Below are positions 56,961-64,000 of a stretch of DNA of 64,000 bases, piece by piece. Position 1 is the first letter of the stretch. Every line of letters starts with the position of its first letter. The stretch comes from Loxodes magnus (lineage: Eukaryota; Ciliophora; Karyorelictea; Loxodida; Loxodidae), in contig CAMPDV010000128.1 in the NCBI GenBank assembly GCA_946699065.1, positions 620,001-684,000 of the forward strand, read 5' to 3'. Under the pieces are notes generated by a model. It saw nothing but the letters and a program-made list of their open reading frames with translations, was not told where the DNA came from and ran no database searches. The position numbers and the translations under genes were made by a program.

Positions 56961-57754
56961 TTTATTTAAGTACCCAAAAATTTTTGTTCTTCTTGAATCT
57001 TTTACTTTATTATCCTTCTGCTAATTTACATTTTATTCTACTGAAAATATATATTAATAAAATAGTGAACTTACTACTCCGTCAGTAACTAACCCTAAGA
57101 CTACTATTTTAAGTATGTAAAGAATTCGAGAATTAAATCTTGTGTCAGTATCTTAGAATTATTGAGATCCTATAATTAAACTTAATTTCCTAAAACTCTT
57201 GAATTTACTTAGTATTAATAAGTTAAACTTTATTACTCATGTGAATTCTACTATCTTACCTACTATATTAATTTTGTCAAAACGATAATTATTCTTTCGT
57301 ATTCTTTATTTTATCTAACTTATTTATGTAATTACCTTAATGATGAATATTACTTCTTAAATTTTCTTTGAAAACTTTTAAAGTTTGCTAGTAAACCAAA
57401 CTTAATAGAGATCTAAAAAGCTTTTGGCTATCATTTAGCGATGCTATACAACTTATATAATTATTTGATTTCTAAAAATATTTTTATTTCAAACATCTTA
57501 TATAACTGTTTATCTATAAGTCATTATGGATATTTTTTAATACTTTCATGCTTTTATCTGATAATGCTACATTTTATATTTCTTCAGGTCTTATATTAAA
57601 TTCTTTCTTAGAGCAAGCAATTTTTTTGTAAGCTGATATACTGTTTTGAGGAATTATAAACAAGAAATGTATCCACTTGGAAACTATTTTGCTAGACACT
57701 ATTATTAATCGTATATAATTTACTAATCATCAAAATTCATATCATAAATCTAGT
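56961..57754. other. AT-rich spacer, no gene seen
   Basis: No supported coding frame or repeat. Confidence 0.4.
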
Positions 57755-58045
57755 TTAAATAACCACTATCAATCCTTCCAATGTCATTTACTGAAACTCT
57801 GATACTTCCAAGTATTCCATTTGCGAAGATCCAACCAAAAATCAGAGTATAAGCTAAGATGAACAAGATCAGAGAGGAAAAAAATACCATTAAAGTTGAA
57901 AGATGTCAGATATTAAGGTATCTTAGAGCATCACTCCAATAACGGCCTTATATAAGAAAATATTTTCAAAGAGATACTATCACTAAGGAGGTTTTCATTG
58001 AAAAATTTATTAAAATTTTAAAAATCTTATTAAATTAATTGAGCA
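57755..58045 (+). repeat. Repeat R3, copy B (diverged)
   Basis: It aligns with 45690-45990 through shared blocks (CAATCCT-CCAA, ACTGAAACTCTG, GAAAGATG-CAGAT, TCTTAGAG-AGCA) and ends ATTGAGCATTCAATAATC, a decayed form of the GCGC hairpin. Confidence 0.5.
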
Positions 58046-59078
58046 TTCAATAATCTATATTCTTTTAATCGAAAAAATTAGAAAACTATTAAAATTATAA
58101 ATATTAAATAAATAGTCCAAAATATTTAAAAGTTTTAGTAAAAAATAAAATATTTCTTTATAAAATTATCCTTTCCTGTAGCGAGAAGGTACCTAGAGTC
58201 TTTAGTTTTAAATTAGTTAATTTGCAGATTTACGTTCATTCTATATTGGGTTTCTTCTTCATAGTTTTCCATTTCAAATGGATAAAAGTTAGTAAGATAT
58301 TTTTAAATCTTCATGATGATTTATACAGAAAAAAACAAATGTAAGTAAAATTTTATTTTAAACTAAAAGATTAAAAATAAATTCTTTCCAGCTTTCTTTG
58401 TCTGTTATCTTTTTTTATATATTTCTATTTTTATCATGATTCTCTTTTTCCTTTCGCTTTCTATTTTCTAGGTAAAATTTTTCACGTGGTATTTTTTTAT
58501 TTTCAGATTTTTTAATTTTGAAACCATTTTTTGTTGATTATTTTTAAAATTATTTTCATTTTTTATTTAAATATTAATTTTATTCTATTGAAAAATAGAA
58601 TTTTTAATTCTTTATAGTTTTCTCTTTTTAAAATTTTATCTTAAAAGATTTAAAAACTTTGTATAAATTAATCTTTGAATAATTAATTTTCTTATTATTT
58701 TTATTTAAATAAATTAAAGGAATTTTAGATTTTTATAAATTAAGTTTTAATTTTTGTTTTAGATTACTTGCATTTACATTTTTATCAATATTTTTGCAAG
58801 TTTTTTTTATTTTAAAGATAAAAGTTTATTATTTTTTGATTTTATCGTATTTGCTTTTAAAACTTTTTTTAAAATGGTTTTTCATTTTTTTAATTCCTCT
58901 ATCTTGATTTACATTTTTATTTAATTTTTTGTTTATTTTCTGTTTTTTCTTTTTATTTTTAATCATTTTTTAAATAATTTCTTGATATTCTAATTTTTTA
59001 TTTTATTAGCATTCTACTATTATTTTTTAAAGTGACTTGAAGTTAAGTAAATAATCATTTTTAGCTAAAAATAAAAAA
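58046..59078. other. AT-rich spacer, no gene seen
   Basis: About 1 kb, very T-rich on the plus strand. Upstream region of the intact ORF1 that starts at 59079. Confidence 0.4.
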
Positions 59079-59840
59079 ATGGCAGAAGGCCTCAAGAAGA
59101 GTTTTTTGCAGGTTCCTTAGATAAAGGAGCAAAAACTAAAGACTTCTAATTCTTCATCCATCACGTCTTCTTTAATAAAATAATAATCTTCTTAATCTTA
59201 ATAACCTCCAATAGTTGAAAATTTAAGACAATTTTAAATAAAATAAGAACTAAATAAACATAAACAGAATAAAACTAATAATAAAATATTAACTTTCTTC
59301 CTAAATCGAGACCAAGTAACTATAGAAAATAAGAGAATCCAAAAACGATAAAAACAGACAAATGAAGAATAATTATTAATTGAAAATCTTTTGAAATCTG
59401 TATGTATTCTGTAAGAAGAAGTAAAAACATTAAGATAAGAAAACAAAAAATTATTAGAAAAAAGTTAAAATACTGAAGAAAGATTAGTCAAATAAGAAAT
59501 CGAAGTATAGCAACTTGGACAAAAAGGAATAGAACCTCTAATAAAAATGGAAGTAGAAGATGATAGGCAAATAGAACCAACCAACATTAGAAGGATTCTT
59601 AAGAGATGTTACCTGTGCTAATCAAGATTCCATAATTTCAAGAGTTGCAAGATATACAAGGAAAAAATGAAGAGAAACAGCGAAGAAGTCTGAAGAGAAT
59701 TAACAAGAATTTATGTAACGATGGAAGGAAGAATTTACAGAAGAAGAATTTTCCATTCGAGTCCAGAACTCCAAAAAATTGGTTACCCGAAATTTTATTT
59801 TAAGTATCCAGGAGCGATCATTGGATGTCAGTGGAAATGA
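59079..59840 (+). mobile_element. Intact non-LTR ORF1 (gag-like) protein of element R2, 253 aa
   Basis: An uninterrupted frame of 254 codons from ATG 59079 to UGA 59838. The N-terminus is MAEGLKKSFLQVPQIKEQK. A Gln/Ser-rich part (SSLIKQQSSQSQQPPIVE) precedes a coiled coil (NLLKSVCILQEEVKTLRQEN, KSQNTEERLVKQEIEVQQL). The zinc knuckle is CYLCQSRFHNFKSC (C-x2-C-x4-H-x4-C). A basic C-terminus follows (EELTRIYVTMEGRIYRRR, KFYFKYPGAIIGCQWK). After the stop the sequence passes through a short conserved hairpin region into (TTA)n at about 59880. No reverse transcriptase follows. An RNA-binding nucleocapsid-like role is known for LINE ORF1. Confidence 0.82.
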
Positions 59841-59879
59841 GGTTGAAATATCTCAAAGCCACAAACACTTTAATTAAGT

Positions 59880-60670
59880 TTATTATTATTATTATTATTA
59901 ATTTTTTATCTAGTTCTTTTATATACTTTAAATGTACGAAAGTTTATATATATTTTTAATTCTAAACAATTTTAATATAAATAATAGCAAAAATTAATTC
60001 AAGCTGCACTACGCTTATTAGGCTAGCATCTTTAAATTAAATCGTATTTGTTGTTATAAAATTTCTGCTGGTTGCTGCGAAGTTGCTTATAGATTTTTTA
60101 TTCTTCTTTTTCTTGGACTCAATCTTCAAGGTGAGTCTTTCCAGCTCTATTAATTTTGATAAATGGTTAGCTAGAGCAGATTACTACTAATTTATACTTT
60201 ATATAGTTTTTACTTTTATATGATGCTATATTATACTTTTAAAATATTCATATCATTTTCGAGTTTTCCTTCTCAATTAGACTTGTTGGCAATATTTATT
60301 AGTAACTGATTTTATTTTATTTCTACAGAGCCATAAATAATTTTTCTTATATAATAAGATAGAAATCATTCAGTGTACTAATAACTCTGATTAAAGACAT
60401 AAATTAGTAGTAAAACATAAAATGATGAAATGTAAATTGGGTACTTTAAGAGTACACTTCATCTTAATAGTATATAACTAGAGAAATGTTACCAACAATA
60501 TGACAGAAGTTAGATAGAGGATAGTAATAAATAGGAGTTATAAAAAATAAGTAGTTTATGTATGAAATAGAACATAAAATAAGGTTATAAAGACTATATA
60601 GTATATTACAATATATTAAAATTAATAATATTGAAGTATTAGTTTATAATAACAATAAATTTATTAAATT
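59880..60670. other. Microsatellite tail then AT-rich spacer
   Basis: Begins with a (TTA)n run that closes the R2 element. The remainder shows no gene. Confidence 0.45.
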
Positions 60671-61211
60671 AGCCTGGTACCACCATTGTTTGCTTCACCA
60701 CGAAAAATAAAGAAACCAAATTTAATTATTAAATAGGCTAGAAATGTTTCTAGCTTCATCTGGTCTCTTTGATTCTTATCTTCTTCTCTCCGTTTTTATA
60801 ATCGAAATTGATTGCCTTCACTCTTTAAACTCTTGTAATTCTTCCAAAGGCTGGAGTTAGAAGGAGTTAGAGAACATTCCAATATTTGTGTCAAATGATT
60901 CAATTAGATTAAATTCTTCTAATAATAGTTATTTTTTATCTCAGTCATATCTTTGTTGTTTTCTAAATTCCTTATCAGAATAGCGACATGAAAAATCAGG
61001 ACAACTCTGAGATCTGGATTTCAATTCCATCCAGTTCCCTCTCGTACTGATAGAGAGAACCCTCAGACAAGTAAGGCTTATCACACAATGGGCCCGTCCT
61101 TACTTTTTTGTGGTGGCATCTAGTGCAAGAGTAATTGCAATGCAGACATGATTGCACCGGATCATCTACTCGGTCGACTAGAAACTAAAATCCATTTTAA
61201 AAATGAATTAT
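60671..61211 (-). repeat. Dispersed repeat R1, copy B
   Basis: Matches 33716-34256 throughout, including the Cys cluster on the minus strand (CLHCNYSCTRCHHKK) and the helical frame (CPDFSCRYSDKEFRKQQRYD). Differences are mostly single substitutions plus indels near 61030. Both copies share the TAAAAAATGAATTATAATAATA end. Confidence 0.8.
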
Positions 61212-61440
61212 AATAATACTAGATAAGCATAATTCTTATATCTGCTTTAATCATATTGTTACATTTATATATTTAAATTAAATTAATTATCTATTAGCAA
61301 TTTAAAGAATAAGAGCAACAGTATCATAGTAACATTTTATCACTTTATTACATTTATAAGCATAACTAAATCAAACTAACTAATTACATTCTTACTTTAC
61401 TATTATTTAAACTAAGTATTTTATAATTCATTAAACATGC
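61212..61440. other. Spacer between repeats
   Basis: AT-rich, nothing recognised. Confidence 0.4.
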
Positions 61441-61741
61441 ATAGAATAATTGGGGAGATGGTGGGAGCTGAGAATAACCATGACTAAACTTTCTGGTTTT
61501 ATGGCTAGGAACAAGTTCATTTCCTGTCGCTGAGAAAATTCCTGGTCAGGGTCATTTTCTGAAGGGAACACTGTCTTTGAAATGATCCGCTCTTGGTAGG
61601 GGCTTGAAGCCTGGCTGTTTATAGCGATGGAGCTCCCTAGTAGATGTACCTGGAGCACAACAGGATATTCCAGTTATTCCATAAAAAGAGAGCGTCGGGT
61701 CGTGCAATCGGAAAGGAGTTTCCGGTCCATAAACTCTTTTA
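61441..61741. repeat. Dispersed GC-rich repeat R4, copy B
   Basis: Matches 50757-51058. Here the conserved minus frame reads RKLLSDCTTRRSLFMEQ, then SQASSPYQERIISKT and FPSENDPDQEF. The hairpins at the right end are kept. Confidence 0.75.
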
Positions 61742-62199
61742 GTTGAAATTAATTAATTAAGCACACATAGAAGGGGAGATTAGATCATTACATGTTATCT
61801 TTCTATTAAAAAATTACTAAAGCTATTTAAAATATTAATAGAAAGGATATAAAATCAATACTTCTAAACATATTTTAAGAATCAAAGAACTATTATCAAG
61901 AAATCTAATACATCAGCAAAAAACTCTAACTATTATAAAAATATTAGCTAAATTAGCAATTCCAACATCTCCTTAATAGGAATTACTTTTTGATTAATAA
62001 AGTAAGAAAGTTAGCAAAGATCTTAAAATATAATACTAGTATGCTTAGTAAATTTAAAATAATTAAAGTATCTAAATCAAAAATTAATTAATAATCAAAT
62101 ATTTGTTTAAGATAAATATTTAAAATTGTTATTTCCTTCTCTGCTCAAAAATCACACTCTATAATCAAAAGCTTACTTAAATTATTTACTTCCTAAAGT
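61742..62199. other. AT-rich spacer downstream of the intron array
   Basis: On the minus strand GT...AG pairs continue but the 3-nt spacing is lost. The gene feeding the array may continue here, but I cannot read it. Confidence 0.35.
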
Positions 62200-63828
62200 A
62201 GAAAAATAGCTACCTAGTATAAATAATCTGATATTAATCATTACTATAACATTCTTTAATCAATTATATTAGACATTACTTTCTTTTCAAATCAATCATT
62301 ACCCCCTATAAGTATCACTTATATTACATTCTATATCATTTTATTACTCACTAAATTTAAATATTACAAGCTCATATTAATAAATACTAATTTCAATAAA
62401 ATCAAAGCCATCTAATTATTATTTCTTACAATCAAAAATTAAAAAGATACCTTAAGTAGATTCTTACCTTCTGTGGTAACTTAATACCCTCTAATAATAA
62501 TTAAATACCATCTGTAATAGTTTTAAATACAAACTATAAATAAAAAATATCCTACATTCTATAAGCATTTAAAATATCTTACCATCTATGAATGTTTCAA
62601 ATGTCTTACCCTCTATATAAAATATTTTACTCCCTATAAATGTTTAAAAATCTTACATTCTATAAATATTTAAAATATTTTACTAACTATAAATGTTTAA
62701 AATATCTTACCTTATATAAATATTGAAATATCTTACATTCTATAAATATTTCAAATATCTTACAATCTATGAATGTTTTAAAAATTACTTACTCTCTATA
62801 ATATTTCAAATATATTACCGACTATAGTTATTTAAAATATGTTACCCTCTATAAATATCTAAAATGTCTTACCATCTATGAATGCTTAAAATATCCTACC
62901 CTCTATAAATATTTCAAATATCTTACTCACTAAAATTATTTAATCTATCTTACTCCCTATAAATATTTCAAATATCTTACAATCTATAATCGTTAAAAAC
63001 ATCTTACGATCTATAAATATTTCAAATACCTTACCCACTATAATTATTCAAAATATCTTACTCCCTATAAATATTTAAATTATCTTACATTCTATAAGTA
63101 TTTAAAATATAGTACCCCCTATAGATATTTTAAATATCTTGCAATCTATCAATATTTTTAAAATTTTACTAACTATAAATATTTTAAATACCTTACATTC
63201 TATCAATACTTAAAATATCTTACTCCCTATAAATATCTAAAATGTCTTACATTCTATAAGTATTTTAATATCTTACTCCCTATAAATATTTAAAATATCT
63301 TACATTCTATTTTAAATGGAAATACCATCTCATTTTAATTTTTACCTCCTTTATTTATTTTTTTACTCACTATACATTAATTAATTTACTTTCTGGATTT
63401 ACTATATTACCAGCTTAACATTATTATTTTACAATCTTCTTTAATTTTTACATTCTATACTTAAGTTTTACTTTCTTTCTTAGTATTTTTACAATCTTAT
63501 TTGATTTATTACATTCTTAAATTTAATTCTATTACTTTCTGGCTTTAAGGCATTACTCACTTTTATTAAATATATTACATACTTTTTTAAATTTTACCTC
63601 CTATACATTTATTCTTAACTTTGCTTGAAGTCATTTTAATCTTTTTCTAAATTTTCTTACTTTCTCCTATTTTTGATTACTTATTACTTTCTAATATTTT
63701 ATTAGTATTTTACGTTCTATTATTATATTATTTACCATATTATTTTCTCATTATTTCATAAGCTAATCTTTTATTAATTACTTTCTATCTTTATTTTTTA
63801 CCAACTATATTTAATCTCATTTTCTTAC
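62200..63828 (-). repeat. Array of about 55 tandem intron-like units separated by 3-nt exons
   Basis: Read on the minus strand from 63828, the sequence is a chain of GTAA...TAG/CAG/AAG units 14-26 nt long separated by single triplets (AAC, AAA, AAT, ATT, CTG, TGA, GAG, ATG, GGA, TTA, TGG, ATC, AGG, TCG ...). In the core (about 62420-63310) most units follow one 24-nt consensus, GTAAGATATTT-x5-ATTTATAG. The DNA there is a ~27-bp minisatellite of 24 nt plus one variable triplet. On both sides the units differ completely in sequence, yet GT, AG and the 3-nt spacing are kept. Exceptions: one unit begins GC (about 63166), one junction has no exon (about 62752), and spacing is irregular between 63560 and 63770. 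The unit matches the form of bona fide introns in this window. Confidence 0.8.
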
Positions 63829-64000
63829 CTCCTAAAATTTATATTAATTACAACGCTCAAACTTTAGGTCTAACTAAACTTCTTCTTGCTTCTCCATTTT
63901 ATTTATTCTTTGTTGATTATCTAATTTTTCTTCTTCTCTATAAAGTTCATAAAAATCAGGGTCGATTCCTTCTAATCTTTCTACTTTCTATTTAAGTTGT
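63829..64000 (-). CDS. Coding exon feeding the intron array (partial)
   Basis: The minus frame reads QLKQKVERLEGIDPDFYELY, REEEKLDNQQRINKMEKQEE, VQLDLKFERCNQYKFQE, with strong coding bias, charged and helical. It ends at GAG immediately before GTAAG at 63828. The gene begins beyond the window. Function not recognised. Confidence 0.6.

Noticed and set aside
62420-63310. CRISPR array
   Set aside because: Regular ~27-bp repeats with short variable parts, but the variable part is only 3 nt, the repeat is AT-only, there are no cas genes and the host is a eukaryote. The units instead have intron ends.
63301-64000. Telomere or chromosome end
   Set aside because: No G-rich ciliate telomere repeat; the AT-rich repeats have intron ends and lead into a coding exon.

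Overview
The window is nuclear DNA of a ciliate with a reassigned genetic code. UAA and UAG occur freely inside conserved domains where Gln is expected. UGA encodes Trp inside conserved WD, kelch and reverse-transcriptase motifs, and it is also the only plausible stop codon at gene ends. This combination, together with very AT-rich DNA and 16-26 nt GT-AG introns, fits a karyorelict such as Loxodes best; a Condylostoma-like heterotrich is the main alternative. With no unconditional stop codon, every frame is open. I chose frames by homology, by G-rich first codon positions, by intron phase arithmetic and by a final UGA, and ignored standard-code ORF length.

Region 1 (1-33.6 kb) is gene-dense. 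In order it holds a membrane receptor-like protein with a Gln/acidic tail (partial), a multi-membrane-span protein (minus), a coiled-coil protein, an unknown protein (minus), cytoplasmic dynein intermediate chain, a kelch/Cys-rich/transmembrane surface protein, two unknown minus genes, a dual-specificity pseudophosphatase, two unknown proteins, a PIH-domain dynein assembly factor (DNAAF2/Kintoun-like), a mitochondrial-looking AAA ATPase, ribosomal protein eS12 and another unknown protein. Convergent pairs are packed tail to tail with about 21 and 83 bp between stops. Dynein intermediate chain and the PIH factor share a dynein theme, but nothing shows co-regulation.

Region 2 (33.7-61.8 kb) is dominated by repeats. 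There are five ORF1-like proteins of non-LTR retrotransposons with zinc-knuckle motifs, an endonuclease domain, two consecutive reverse-transcriptase domains, two ORF2 C-terminal zinc knuckles, and several two-copy dispersed repeats. Embedded here are a WD40 gene with a frame-broken C-terminus, a short 119-aa gene, an unknown coiled-coil gene, a tRNA-Lys(UUU) gene and an 18-codon Lys/Ala/Pro-rich ORF.

Region 3 (62.2-64.0 kb) is the most unusual part. On the minus strand a normal coding exon runs into about 55 consecutive short GT...AG intron-like units separated almost everywhere by exactly 3 nt. In the middle these units are a roughly 27-bp minisatellite whose repeat is one 24-nt intron plus one codon. 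This looks like a gene region made of single-codon exons, or a minisatellite that removes itself from mRNA by splicing.

All calls were made by eye. Functions are given only where motifs are clear, and several splice structures remain tentative.
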